64,000 nucleotides of DNA from Elusimicrobiota bacterium (GCA_003450815.1 DMES01000077.1:62001-126000), one strand, 5' to 3'. Shown: positions 8,485-16,700, counted from the first letter of the stretch. Numbers and translations: made by a program. The notes: generated from the sequence alone by a model not told the origin.

Positions 8485-9717
8485 CTAGGTTGCTTTGTCA
8501 CCCTGCCATTGGCCGTTTTCCAGAAGCATAAAGGTCTCCACCACCTTCGGGTCAAACTGCCGGCCCGCGCCTTTGGTAAGCTCGCCCTCGGCCTGCTCGC
8601 GCGAAAGGGCCTTGCGGTAGGGGCGGTCGCTCATCATGGCGTCCCAGGCGTCAATGGTGGCCACTATCCTTGCGCCCAGCGGTATTTCTTCGCCTTTCAG
8701 CCCCTCTGGATAGCCCATGCCGTTGTACCACTCCTGGTGATACAGCACCATCTGGGCAACAGGCCCCAGAAAATGTATGGGTGAAAGTATCTGGTAGCCG
8801 ATGGAGGGATGTTTTTTTATCTCGTTATATTCCTCGGGCGTAAGGCGCCCGGGCTTAGCAAGAATCGCGCCGTCTATGCCTATCTTGCCTATGTCATGCA
8901 GGAGCGCCGCGTATTCCACATAGCGGATCATCTGCTCCGGCATATTAAGCATTTCGGCGAGCTTTCTGGCTTTCTGGCGGGCCCGGCCCGCGTGGTCGCC
9001 GGTGTAGGCGTCTTTGGCGTCTATCACACGGGCCAGCGTCTGCACCATTTCCAGATAAAAATTCTCAATGCTCTCATAAAGTTTTATGTTTTCAAGCGTA
9101 ACCGCCGACTCACCGGCCAGCAGGGTGAGAAATTTAAGGTCATAGTCCGTAAATGATTCTTTTTCGCGGGAAAGGTGCAGGTTCAGCACGCCGAAGGGCT
9201 TGTCTTTGACTTTCAGCGGTACGGCTATAAAAGGATCTTTTTGTTCTTCTTTGCCGAGGAAATTCTTATACTGCGTGTTTTGCTGCGGGTCGGTGACGAA
9301 AATGGTTTCCCCGGTCTGGAAGGCGCGGCCAGCGATGCCTTCACCTGGTTTTATAACCGTAGATTCAATAACTTCGCGGGAGATATTTTTTGAGGCCACT
9401 ATTTTCAGGTTGCCCGCGGCCTGGTCAAAAACCATCAGCGAGCCGCGGGGTGAATGTATGAGGTCTCCTGCGCATTCAAGCACGGTCTGGTAAAACTCCT
9501 CTTTCTTTATGCTGCCGGCGTTTACCGTGCCGATTTCGTGTATTGTGAGCAGGCTTGTAAGCAATTCGTCAAATTTGGACCAGGTGATTTTCAGTGCAGC
9601 GCCGCTGTCGCCGCTTTCTTTAGCCGGGGTTTCCAAACGCGCTGCGTAGAGTTTCTTGAGAAGCAAAGACATAACGATAAGCAAAGCCACTATCACAGCC
9701 GACAGGATATAGGTCAT
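8485..9717 (-). CDS. Membrane-anchored GAF/HD-GYP protein, putative c-di-GMP phosphodiesterase
   Basis: The 410-residue protein has an N-terminal membrane helix (residues 2-25), a GAF sensor domain (about 55-205) and an HD-GYP domain (about 215-400). HDIGK, the HPSIGYQ histidine and the GYPEGL signature are present. The usual HHE motif reads HQE and the next tryptophan-aspartate reads YN (HQEWYNGMGYP), a variation at a metal-ligand position that might change metal content or activity. It is transcribed away from dapB, with a 45-bp near-perfect palindrome in between. It probably lowers c-di-GMP or related signals; activity is inferred. Confidence 0.85.
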   Translation of the reverse strand: MTYILSAVIVALLIVMSLLLKKLYAARLETPAKESGDSGAALKITWSKFDELLTSLLTIHEIGTVNAGSIKKEEFYQTVLECAGDLIHSPRGSLMVFDQAAGNLKIVASKNISREVIESTVIKPGEGIAGRAFQTGETIFVTDPQQNTQYKNFLGKEEQKDPFIAVPLKVKDKPFGVLNLHLSREKESFTDYDLKFLTLLAGESAVTLENIKLYESIENFYLEMVQTLARVIDAKDAYTGDHAGRARQKARKLAEMLNMPEQMIRYVEYAALLHDIGKIGIDGAILAKPGRLTPEEYNEIKKHPSIGYQILSPIHFLGPVAQMVLYHQEWYNGMGYPEGLKGEEIPLGARIVATIDAWDAMMSDRPYRKALSREQAEGELTKGAGRQFDPKVVETFMLLENGQWQGDKAT

Positions 9718-9754
9718 TTTTCAAGGATAGCAAAAACAATTCAGGAAGGGCAAC

Positions 9755-9799
9755 TCCGAAAATCGTGAACGGATAAAATATCCGTTCGCGATTTTCGGA
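9755..9799. promoter_or_regulatory. Near-perfect 21-bp inverted repeat between divergent genes
   Basis: Positions 9755-9775 and 9779-9799 are inverted copies (TCCGAAAATCG then GAACGGATA) with one wobble position and a 3-nt loop. It sits in the 134-bp space between the HD-GYP gene and dapB, which diverge, so it is not at a 3' end and has no T-run. It could be an operator or a REP-like element. Confidence 0.6.
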
Positions 9800-9851
9800 T
9801 CAACGTCTGTCGTGTTTGTCAAAAAGGCTTTATAATGAATATAATCAAGTA

Positions 9852-10574
9852 ATGGACAACGGTTCCCTGAAAGTTGTGGTGCTTGGCGCCGCCGGCCGCA
9901 TGGGCTCCGAAGTGCGGGCCCGGCTTGCGCTTTCAAAAAACCTCGCTTTTTTTGCCGGAGTGGACACTTCAGGGGGACCGGATATAAAACCGCCCTCAGA
10001 TTTCCCATCTTTGATAAAATTGGCGGACCTGGCGGTGGATTTTTCCGCCCCGGCGGCTTCGCTTGAATTCGCCCGGACCTGCGCCGGCGCGCGAAAAGCG
10101 GTTGTAATAGGCGTAACAGGCTTCAGCGCCGCGCAGATGACGGAACTGAAAACTCTTTCCCTAAATACTGCTGTTTTTTACTCTCCCAACATGAGCCCCG
10201 CAGTCAACCTTACTTTTGCGGTGGCGGCCCTAATGGCCGGAAAACTTCCCGATTTCGACCGCTGCATCATTGAAACCCACCACGCGGCAAAAAAAGACGC
10301 CCCCAGCGGCACCGCGCTTAAATACGCCGAGCGTATGGAAAAAGCCTGCGGCTCCAAAACACCGATCTCTAGCGTTCGCGCGGGGGACATAGTGGGCGAA
10401 CACACCGTGCTTTATGCCGGCCCCCACGAGCGGGTGGAGCTTACTCACAGGGCGCATTCCCGCGCGGTATTCGCGGCGGGGGCGCTTAGCGCCGCGCTCT
10501 GGCTTTACGGGCAAAAACCCGGTTTCTATGACTTCTTAGACTTGCTCGGCCTGAAGGAGTTGGAATTAATATGA
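9852..10574 (+). CDS. dapB: 4-hydroxy-tetrahydrodipicolinate reductase
   Basis: DapB reduces hydroxy-tetrahydrodipicolinate with NAD(P)H in lysine and diaminopimelate synthesis. About 240 residues with VVLGAAGRMG (nucleotide-binding loop), FYSPNMSPAVN, the catalytic ETHHAAKKDAPSGTA and RAGDIVGEHTV. The frame opens upstream at a TTG, but the ATG at 9852 gives the family N-terminus. It overlaps the next gene by ATGA, so the two are translationally coupled. Confidence 0.95.
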   Translation: MDNGSLKVVVLGAAGRMGSEVRARLALSKNLAFFAGVDTSGGPDIKPPSDFPSLIKLADLAVDFSAPAASLEFARTCAGARKAVVIGVTGFSAAQMTELKTLSLNTAVFYSPNMSPAVNLTFAVAALMAGKLPDFDRCIIETHHAAKKDAPSGTALKYAERMEKACGSKTPISSVRAGDIVGEHTVLYAGPHERVELTHRAHSRAVFAAGALSAALWLYGQKPGFYDFLDLLGLKELELI

Positions 10575-11737
10575 TCGGCCCCTCTTTAAGCTCCAATATG
10601 AACGCTTTTCCTCCATATCTTTTCAAGGAACTGGACAAGCGGAAGCAGGAGGAGTTAAAAAAAGGAAAGGATGTCATTTCGCTCGCGGTAGGCGACCCCG
10701 ATCTGCCCACACCGCGGCCTATAGCCGATTTTGCCGCGCGCGAAGTTAAAATGTCCTCCAATCACAGATATCCTTACGGCTGCGGCTCAGCCCGCCTGCG
10801 CAAGGCCATAACGGCCTGGCATTACAAAAGACACGGCCTTAAGCTTGATTATGAAACAGAGGTGACGGTTTTGATAGGTTCAAAGGAGGGGCTTGCGCAT
10901 TTGCCTTTTGCCCTTCTTGACAGGGGAGACTCCGCCCTTATACCCGATCCCGCTTATCCGGCCTACAAAACAGGCGTTCTGCTTTCGGGAGCGCGTGTGG
11001 AGCGCCTGCCACTGAAAGAGGAAAACGGTTTCCTTCCTGATTTTGGGGCGGTAAGCCGCTCAGCCATGCGCCGCGCTAAAATGCTTTTCCTCAATTATCC
11101 CAACAACCCCACGGGGGCCTGTGCCGACGCGGCCTTTTATAAGGAAGCGGTGGCCTTCGCGAAGAAAAACAATCTCTGGCTGGCGCATGACGCGGCATAC
11201 AGCGAAATTTATTTTAAAAAACCCTCGCCCAGCATCCTGTCCGCCTCGGGCGCGCGCGATGTGGCTGTTGAATTTTATTCGCTTTCTAAAACCTATTGCA
11301 TGACCGGCTGGCGCCTGGGCTGGCTTATAGGCAATGCCCGGGCCGTGCAGGCGCTTGCCAAGCTGAAAGAGAATATAGACTCCGGGCAGTTTAACGCCAT
11401 ACAGGAAACCGCGGCTTTCTGCCTTGAGAACCACGCCGGCCTGGTAAAACCTATAAGGGAAACTTTCAAACACCGCACCGAATTTTTTGCCGGCGAACTT
11501 AAAAAAGCCGGCTGGAACCTTATTGAACCGGAAGCAGCCTTCTTCGTATGGGCGCGTCCGCCCGCAGCGCGAAGCTCGCTTGCCGCTGTTTATGAAATTC
11601 TGGAAAAGACCTCGGTGCTTGCCACTCCCGGCAGCGGGTTTGGCGATTCAGGAAAGGGTTTCGTGCGGTTCTCGCTCTGCGCCCCTGACGCCCGCATTAA
11701 AGAGGCGGCCCGGCGCCTGGCAGGGATAAAATGGTAA
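10571..11737 (+). CDS. dapL: LL-diaminopimelate aminotransferase-type class I/II aminotransferase
   Basis: The 388-residue PLP aminotransferase has LAVGDPDLPTP, NYPNNPTGA, a D-x-AYSE segment, the Schiff-base lysine in SLSKTYCMTGWRLG and the C-terminal RFSLCAPD arginine. It overlaps dapB by four bases. Family resemblance and position point to LL-diaminopimelate aminotransferase, which makes LL-DAP directly from tetrahydrodipicolinate and bypasses DapD/C/E. Related aminotransferases act on other amino acids, so substrate is inferred mainly from context. AAGGAG precedes the ATG. Confidence 0.85.
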   Translation: MIGPSLSSNMNAFPPYLFKELDKRKQEELKKGKDVISLAVGDPDLPTPRPIADFAAREVKMSSNHRYPYGCGSARLRKAITAWHYKRHGLKLDYETEVTVLIGSKEGLAHLPFALLDRGDSALIPDPAYPAYKTGVLLSGARVERLPLKEENGFLPDFGAVSRSAMRRAKMLFLNYPNNPTGACADAAFYKEAVAFAKKNNLWLAHDAAYSEIYFKKPSPSILSASGARDVAVEFYSLSKTYCMTGWRLGWLIGNARAVQALAKLKENIDSGQFNAIQETAAFCLENHAGLVKPIRETFKHRTEFFAGELKKAGWNLIEPEAAFFVWARPPAARSSLAAVYEILEKTSVLATPGSGFGDSGKGFVRFSLCAPDARIKEAARRLAGIKW

Positions 11738-11754
11738 TTATGGTACTATAATAA

Positions 11755-11895
11755 GTAGATAGAATTCAGCAGTCAGAATTCAGAATAGCGGAGTTTTTAT
11801 CGTTGCCGGCATTTTCATTCTGACTAGCCTATGGCTGTGCCGTAACAAACGCTATGCGTATAAGACGGCCTCCTGAATTCTGACTTCTGACTACC
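11755..11895. repeat. Intergenic hairpin, CAGAATTC/AGAAGTC family
   Basis: The left arm is about 11755-11788 (GTAGATAGAATTCAGCAGTC). The right arm is about 11870-11894 (CTGAATTCTGACTTCTGACT). It lies between the aminotransferase and hydrolase genes, both on the plus strand. Confidence 0.8.
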
Positions 11896-11912
11896 TGGGC
11901 GGCAACTAAATT

Positions 11913-12842
11913 ATGACTAAAATTGAAATCATCAACTGGCTTATATTCGCCCTGGCGCTTCTTTCGGCGGGGGCGGTAGTGGCGGCTTACTTTAAAAGTT
12001 ATTCCATAATACGGCCGCCCAAGCGGCGCACGCCGGTGGTTTTCTCGCCCGATCAGTTCGGGTTGGCTTTTGAAACCATTGATTTCACCACCGTTGACGG
12101 CCTGCAATTGAAAGGCTGGTTTATACCGGCAGTCGGAGGCGAAACTGAAAAAACCATCGTCCTCTGCCACGGCTGGGGGTCAAATCGCGGCGAGCTGATG
12201 CGCGACACGCATTTCCTTGCTGAAAAAGGCTTCAACCTTTTTTATTTTGATTTCAGGGCCTCCGGCGAAAGCAGGGGCGTGATCTCAAGCGTGGGCTATC
12301 TTGAAACCAGGGATTTTGACGCCGCTTACGCGTTCCTTAAAACCCACAGGCCCATGGCATCCGAAGAAACCGGGGTTTTCGGAACTTCAATGGGCGGTTC
12401 GGTGGCCATTTACGCGGCCGCCAAGTACCCTGAAATAAAGTGCCTGCTGTCGGAAAACACCTTTCTCTCTTATACCGGGGTGGTGGCCAATTGGAGCTGG
12501 CTGCGCATGAAAATTCCCTATTGGCCGATGCTTGCAATGACGCTTTTTTTTGTGCGATTGAAGCTTGGAGTAGACCCCGAGCCTTACAGCCCGGTTCATA
12601 ATATAGGCCGGGTTAAGCTGCCGGCACTGTTCATAAACGGCGACCATGACGACCTGGTGCCGCTGGCAGACGCCGAAAAACTTTACGGCCTGTGCCCGTC
12701 TGCAAAAAAGCGGATGTGGGTGATAGCCGGAGCCTCCCACGGCAAATGCGCCGAAGTGGGGGGGGAAATATACAAAGGCAAGGTAGGCGAGTTCTTTATG
12801 GAGAACCTGGCCGAAGCCCCGGAACCGGCGCAGAAAGCGTAA
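11913..12842 (+). CDS. Membrane-anchored alpha/beta hydrolase
   Basis: The 309-residue protein has an N-terminal membrane helix (residues 6-28) followed by an alpha/beta-hydrolase domain. Visible are the oxyanion-side CHGWGSNRGE, the nucleophile elbow GTSMGGS near residue 153, the acid region INGDHDDLVP and a late histidine in GASHGKC. The substrate is not evident; relatives act as esterases or peptidases at the membrane. No ribosome site is clear. It ends shortly before a good promoter for the next gene. Confidence 0.85.
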   Translation: MTKIEIINWLIFALALLSAGAVVAAYFKSYSIIRPPKRRTPVVFSPDQFGLAFETIDFTTVDGLQLKGWFIPAVGGETEKTIVLCHGWGSNRGELMRDTHFLAEKGFNLFYFDFRASGESRGVISSVGYLETRDFDAAYAFLKTHRPMASEETGVFGTSMGGSVAIYAAAKYPEIKCLLSENTFLSYTGVVANWSWLRMKIPYWPMLAMTLFFVRLKLGVDPEPYSPVHNIGRVKLPALFINGDHDDLVPLADAEKLYGLCPSAKKRMWVIAGASHGKCAEVGGEIYKGKVGEFFMENLAEAPEPAQKA

Positions 12843-12883
12843 TTAAAATTTTAGCCGCAAAAATTTTAGTAACCAAAGTCACA

Positions 12884-12913
12884 TTGACAGGTTCGCTTGG
12901 ACATTTGTAAGAT
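12884..12913 (+). promoter_or_regulatory. Sigma-70-type promoter of the beta-barrel protein gene
   Basis: TTGACA at 12884-12889 and TAAGAT at 12908-12913 are spaced 18 bp apart. They lie about 55 bp before an ATG with AAGGAGG. Confidence 0.6.
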
Positions 12914-12968
12914 AGCATACGGTTGCCAGAAGTTTTTTGCATTGGCAGCCGACCATTAAGGAGGAAGA

Positions 12969-14216
12969 ATGAAAAGAGTATTAGCAGCGATTGCTTTGCT
13001 GGGGGGGCTTTCTCTATCGGCAAGCTCGGCGTTTGCCTGGGATTATTTTTACACCGGAGCCCAACACGGGAATGTTTTTGGAACATACAAGGTTAATGTA
13101 AATCTTGATGACTACCTTCCCTTACAGTCCGGCGGCTCGGCCAAGGCCATGGGCATGGGCGGCGCTTATACCGCTATTGCCAGCGATCTGGGCGCGGTGG
13201 AATATAACCCAGCCGGTCTGGCCCGTATCAGCCATGTTAATGTTTCAGCGCTGGCCACTGCCAATCGCACAACAACGATAGGCGCGCAGGGAGAAAAAAC
13301 CTCCAGTTGGAAAATAATCCCCACTTATGCCGGCGCGGCCCTGAAAATAGGACCGATAGCTGTCGGTCTCAGCAAAGAAGTTCCGCAGTCAAAAAGCACA
13401 TATATCAAGTTTGCTTCAACTCAGCGCAATATCCGTGCGCCGGACGGCTGGGTTATGTCCTATGACACTTTGAGCGATAAAATGGACACTAGCGCCCTTG
13501 ATACTTATGTCCTTACCGGCGCCATTAAACTGGGGCGGTTATCTGTCGGCGCTAACTATAATTCTATTAATGGTGAGATTAAGCGCGAATTCAGCGGCAG
13601 GGTCACCACTCCCCAGAGATATTACTGGTGGAATACCGGCGGCGTTATGAACAATCAGTTCCAAGCTACCAACACCGTGGGGCTTAAAGGATATACAATA
13701 GATGTCGGCGCTTTGATTGATATGGGTATAATCCGCTTGGGTGCCACCGCCAAAAACTTCAAGGGCAAAGTGGATGTGACGCAGAAGATGCACTGGAAAG
13801 ACAACTTTGATATGGGCAGCAACAACTTCTTCGTGTGGAACCCCGCCCAGACCAAGAACACCATGACCGAGTTCGCGCCTACCTATTCAGCCGGCGCGGC
13901 TCTTCTTCTAGGGAAATTCATCACGGTTGACCTGGACTATGTCACCATAAACCTGCAGGATTCCAATAAAGCCCTTGGCCGACTTGGAGCCGAGGTCGCT
14001 GTTATCCCCGGATTCCTGTTCGCGCGCGGCGGCGTGAAATCCGACTTCAAGAGCGTTGTTCAGGGTCAGAACAACAAGACCAATGAATACTTCCTCGGCG
14101 CTGGGCTCAAACTGGTTGCCCTGACCGTGGACGCTTCCGCCTCGCTCACGCAGGCGCAGGCCGGCTCAAGCGGCGGCGATATGACCGGCGCAGTTAGCGC
14201 CTCATTGAAGTTCTAA
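12969..14216 (+). CDS. Outer-membrane beta-barrel protein, PorV/UPF0164-like
   Basis: A Sec signal peptide (residues 1-23, ending SSAFA) precedes a 390-residue beta-rich protein. The segment AKAMGMGGAYTAIASDLGAVEYNPAGLA is typical of the PorV/UPF0164 and FadL-like barrels, where a GxxxNPAG loop caps the barrel. Alternating hydrophobic/polar strands continue to a terminal phenylalanine (VSASLKF), the usual outer-membrane assembly signal. It has its own promoter, a strong AAGGAGG and a long palindromic terminator, so it is likely well expressed. A pore or secretion-shuttle role is inferred from the family. Confidence 0.85.
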   Translation: MKRVLAAIALLGGLSLSASSAFAWDYFYTGAQHGNVFGTYKVNVNLDDYLPLQSGGSAKAMGMGGAYTAIASDLGAVEYNPAGLARISHVNVSALATANRTTTIGAQGEKTSSWKIIPTYAGAALKIGPIAVGLSKEVPQSKSTYIKFASTQRNIRAPDGWVMSYDTLSDKMDTSALDTYVLTGAIKLGRLSVGANYNSINGEIKREFSGRVTTPQRYYWWNTGGVMNNQFQATNTVGLKGYTIDVGALIDMGIIRLGATAKNFKGKVDVTQKMHWKDNFDMGSNNFFVWNPAQTKNTMTEFAPTYSAGAALLLGKFITVDLDYVTINLQDSNKALGRLGAEVAVIPGFLFARGGVKSDFKSVVQGQNNKTNEYFLGAGLKLVALTVDASASLTQAQAGSSGGDMTGAVSASLKF

Positions 14217-14253
14217 TCTGTAGCCGTCGGACGGCCTAAAGCTGCCGCGGCAA

Positions 14254-14289
14254 TTAACCCGGAAAATTCAACTGAATTTTCCGGGTTAA
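14254..14289. terminator. Perfect 17-bp palindrome after the beta-barrel gene
   Basis: Positions 14254-14270 and 14273-14289 are exact inverted copies around a 2-nt centre (TTAACCCGGAAAATTCA). The position, 37 bp after a stop, suits a transcription terminator, although no long T-run follows. Confidence 0.6.
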
Positions 14290-14301
14290 CAATTTACCAC
14301 A

Positions 14302-14961
14302 ATGGAAACCCAGAAATTTGAGATTTACGCCCCGGTGCGAAACACCATAAATAGCGCTTTGGGTGTGGTTGTAAAAACCGCCGGTGAGAACATCACCATA
14401 CAGCCACAGTCTGGCGAGCGCATAACCTTTCGCGCCCAGTACCTGGCGCCGGCCTCCGCAACCGAAGCAGCCACCCTGGCGCCGCTTATAGCCCTCCTAA
14501 AACGCGAAGAAGAGGAACGCAACAAGCCCAAAGCCCCGCCGGACCCTGCAATTATCCGCGCCGAGTTCGATAAATTCCTGCATCACATAACCGTGCGCTA
14601 CCCGGCCTCGGGCGAAGCCTTCAAAACCTTCTGGCTGGATGTGCTGGCCGCCGCCGGCGACCTGCCCGGCCAGACCTGGGAAATGAAACCCAACACGGCA
14701 AAACACCCCGGCCCGGTGCTTAAGGTTTACAATACCCCCACAGGGAAATGGGTATACTGTCTTACTTTTATGGCCGGCTGGGGCCTGCGCATGGAGATAA
14801 AAAAGGAATTCCTACCGACCGGCTACGAACATCTTTTTCCAATAGACCACGCCATGTTCGGCGCAGGCCGCGCGGTGGAGCTGGTTTATTCAAAACTCCC
14901 CGCCGAAAAGCAGAAGCTATACCTGGACTGCGTGAAAGCCATATACAAAAAAACAACATAG
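14302..14961 (+). CDS. Hypothetical protein, 219 aa
   Basis: I do not recognise it. It is soluble, with no signal peptide or membrane segment. Residues 1-60 look beta-rich, residues 66-95 are a charged helix with KREEEERNKPK, and a mixed domain follows with FKTFWLDVLAAAGDLPGQ and FMAGWGLRMEIKKEFLPTGYE. Base composition matches the housekeeping genes. The ATG begins just after the palindrome and lacks a ribosome site, so the start is uncertain. Confidence 0.65.
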   Translation: METQKFEIYAPVRNTINSALGVVVKTAGENITIQPQSGERITFRAQYLAPASATEAATLAPLIALLKREEEERNKPKAPPDPAIIRAEFDKFLHHITVRYPASGEAFKTFWLDVLAAAGDLPGQTWEMKPNTAKHPGPVLKVYNTPTGKWVYCLTFMAGWGLRMEIKKEFLPTGYEHLFPIDHAMFGAGRAVELVYSKLPAEKQKLYLDCVKAIYKKTT

Positions 14962-15033
14962 GTGGAACTGCTGGGCCGCAACAATCCCAACATACTGCTT
15001 CTTAAACTGCGGTAACCGATATTAGGGGGATAA

Positions 15034-15858
15034 ATGAAAATAATTAATCGCTGCATAAAATATGACCGTGCCGCCATTATGGCAACAACTTCGGGATTCA
15101 TACTTAACCCGCAATCCCTTGATTACCTGCTGAAGCATGTGGAAAGCCACCCCATACCGCAATTCACCAAATTTAGAAAAAAACTTCTGTCTCTCTTGAA
15201 GCATAAATCCCGTCCGGCCACTGATTCGAAAAAGCTAACCAGGATACTTTCTGCGCTGCCAACCCTAAAAAAAGACCCGGAATTGGGTATAGCTGCGATT
15301 TCAAAACTGACAGAGCTTCTCAGTCTACACATCATACCCGCTCAAAACAAAAAAATCCGCATTAAATGCGAAGATTACTACAAGTGCTGTGTACTCCAGT
15401 GTCTTATCCTTAAAGCGTTGATCTCAGTTATGCCACGCAAAAAAGCTATCGAGTATTTCGGAAAATTCATAACAAAGCATAACTCTACTTTTAAACTTAT
15501 GAAACTTAAATATGTCGTGGAAAAGCTTAATCTCCATGTCTCCGTAAAAAAGGGGCCGCTTAAGAACGGGGCGGTTTTCCTCCAGGCAGTGACTGGAGAC
15601 GGTCGCGCAGTAATGAAAATTACCCGCTGCCGTCCGGCCGAGGTAGTGTTGAAAGAGGTGAAGGATCCGCAGATAGTGCATGCGGTTATTTGCCAACCGG
15701 ATTTTGCTATGACAAAATTAAGTAACCCCGCCTTTGAACTAACCCGTGAGAAATCCCTTGTCCTCGGTATGCCCTATTGCGGTCATGTTTGGCATGACCG
15801 GCGCCTTCACAAGGCAATAAAACACCCATCGCACAAATTCTGGCAAGAATTGAACTGA
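15034..15858 (+). CDS. L-2-amino-thiazoline-4-carboxylic acid hydrolase-like protein
   Basis: The 274-residue protein has a helical N-terminal half of unknown type. Its C-terminal half (about 165-262) resembles the ATC-hydrolase family: a paired Cys/Asp segment (VICQPDFAMTKLSNP) and then LTREKSLVLGMPYCGHVW. Known members open the thiazoline ring of ATC on the way to cysteine, but many are uncharacterised and occur near peptide-modification genes. AGGGGG lies upstream of the ATG. It is AT-richer than genes to its left and starts the accessory block. It may or may not belong to the peptide cassette 440 bp downstream. Family call moderate, function open. Confidence 0.55.
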   Translation: MKIINRCIKYDRAAIMATTSGFILNPQSLDYLLKHVESHPIPQFTKFRKKLLSLLKHKSRPATDSKKLTRILSALPTLKKDPELGIAAISKLTELLSLHIIPAQNKKIRIKCEDYYKCCVLQCLILKALISVMPRKKAIEYFGKFITKHNSTFKLMKLKYVVEKLNLHVSVKKGPLKNGAVFLQAVTGDGRAVMKITRCRPAEVVLKEVKDPQIVHAVICQPDFAMTKLSNPAFELTREKSLVLGMPYCGHVWHDRRLHKAIKHPSHKFWQELN

Positions 15859-15900
15859 CCAGATGTATCTTACTTAATTCTACAGCCGCATTTTGCTCCT

Positions 15901-15983
15901 GTAGTGGCAAAGCTTGCTTTGCCCTTTTACGCAGTCGCGGACAGCGCCAGAGGCCCGCGACAGGCCAGTGTCACTGCCACTAC
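15901..15983 (+). other. Strongly folded non-coding segment
   Basis: A 9-bp outer stem (15901-15909 with 15975-15983, GTAGTGGCA/TGCCACTAC) encloses a 7-bp stem (15934-15940 with 15955-15961). A mutually exclusive hairpin (15906-15912 with 15917-15923) shares bases with the outer stem. It lies 3' of the ATC-hydrolase-like gene. It could be part of the long leader of the next gene, an independent RNA or a REP-like repeat. Confidence 0.45.
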
Positions 15984-16065
15984 GCACCGAACGAGGGTTA
16001 TCAGTGAAAGATACACGGGTTCACCGGCTATTTACGGAAAATCGCCTTTAAAAGCGATTACAGGG

Positions 16066-16243
16066 ACAAAGTACCCATGAGTGAATGGGTCCAAATACCC
16101 TGGATACCGCAGGCCCTGCCGGATATACTATATTCACAATCCTACTGTAATTTGGCGGATTTTTCAGGCGCCAAAGTATCTACGACCCGGCCTTAACCGG
16201 GTGTATCCAGGGGAAGCGGAATCAAAAACGCTTTCCCTTTTTT
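16066..16243 (+). promoter_or_regulatory. Candidate cis-regulatory leader with competing stems and an intrinsic terminator
   Basis: The hairpin ACCCAT/ATGGGT (16075-16080 with 16085-16090) sits inside CAGGG/CCCTG. The CCCTGG strand can instead pair over ten bases at long range, 16098-16107 with 16203-16212. That long stem encloses hairpins 16151-16157/16169-16175 and 16185-16190/16197-16202. Its last bases abut and share two bases with a terminator stem (16211-16218 with 16229-16237) followed by six T. The peptide gene starts 54 bp further on. The arrangement is that of an attenuator or riboswitch. It does not match an aptamer I know. Confidence 0.5.
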
Positions 16244-16296
16244 GTTTGAAAAGCAGTTCTCAAAATGGCAGAATATAAATATATTAGGAGAGTAAC

Positions 16297-16503
16297 ATGA
16301 AACTCAATGACAAAGTGTTGGTGTTTTTTTTGGTTTCGGTGGGTATTTTTTCTGCAACACAAGCAAAGCAGTATATAGCATCCTTGTCAACAAAGGGGAA
16401 GAACACTATTTTGTCGGTTGCCAAAAAGGCTAATTCTCAACATATTTTGTTATGCAGTGGAGTGACGAATTTATCCGCCGCTGATACTGGAGAAGGTGGA
16501 TAG
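16297..16503 (+). CDS. Small secreted peptide, candidate precursor of the downstream cassette
   Basis: The 68-residue peptide has an excellent ribosome site (AGGAG seven bases before ATG). Residues 7-23 are hydrophobic (VLVFFLVSVGIFSATQA) with an AxA-like cleavage site, which would leave about 45 residues containing a single cysteine and ending DTGEGG. It lies directly upstream of a radical-SAM enzyme and a GNAT acetyltransferase, and it is preceded by the structured leader. No family is recognised. A modified-peptide precursor or a secreted signal sensed by the downstream binding protein and kinase are both inferences. It could also be an unrelated lipoprotein-size orphan. Confidence 0.6.
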   Translation: MKLNDKVLVFFLVSVGIFSATQAKQYIASLSTKGKNTILSVAKKANSQHILLCSGVTNLSAADTGEGG

Positions 16504-16700
16504 TCAGTGCTACGGTCTTCTTTTATTGTGCCGCCTCCATCAACAGATTCCCATCAGGTGATAAAAGCAGTTCGTTGAAAGGATGCCAGGTTTTCTTGTA
16601 GTCCTAAAGCAGTCCCCGGCTCCCGTCGGGAACGTTCCGGTTGTGGGGGCAGTTGCAACTATTTCCTATCAGCGCAATAACAGGGCGCTTTTCTTAAACG
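16504..16700. other. Spacer between the peptide gene and the radical-SAM operon
   Basis: I see no gene here. The reverse strand has two short open stretches (about 28 and 40 codons) without starts or ribosome sites. A CCCG/CGGG mini-hairpin lies near 16616-16632, not followed by T. The radical-SAM gene therefore may be read through from the peptide promoter or have an unseen one. Confidence 0.4.

Noticed and set aside
9816..9851. TTGTCA and TATAAT upstream of dapB as a promoter
   Set aside because: The first TATAAT is only 9 bp from TTGTCA. The second is at 18 bp but would put transcription start at the ATG, so it was left uncalled.
15990..16110. Possible c-di-GMP (GEMM) riboswitch because of AGGG-ACAAAG and CCAAATACCC around a short hairpin
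   Set aside because: The invariant GEMM core (CGCACAGGGCAAACC, GACGCAAAGCC, the tetraloop receptor) is missing. Only a loose visual likeness remains.
16504..16700. Reverse-strand open stretches that could be gene remnants
   Set aside because: Both are under 45 codons, have no starts or ribosome sites, and I could not match them to a family.
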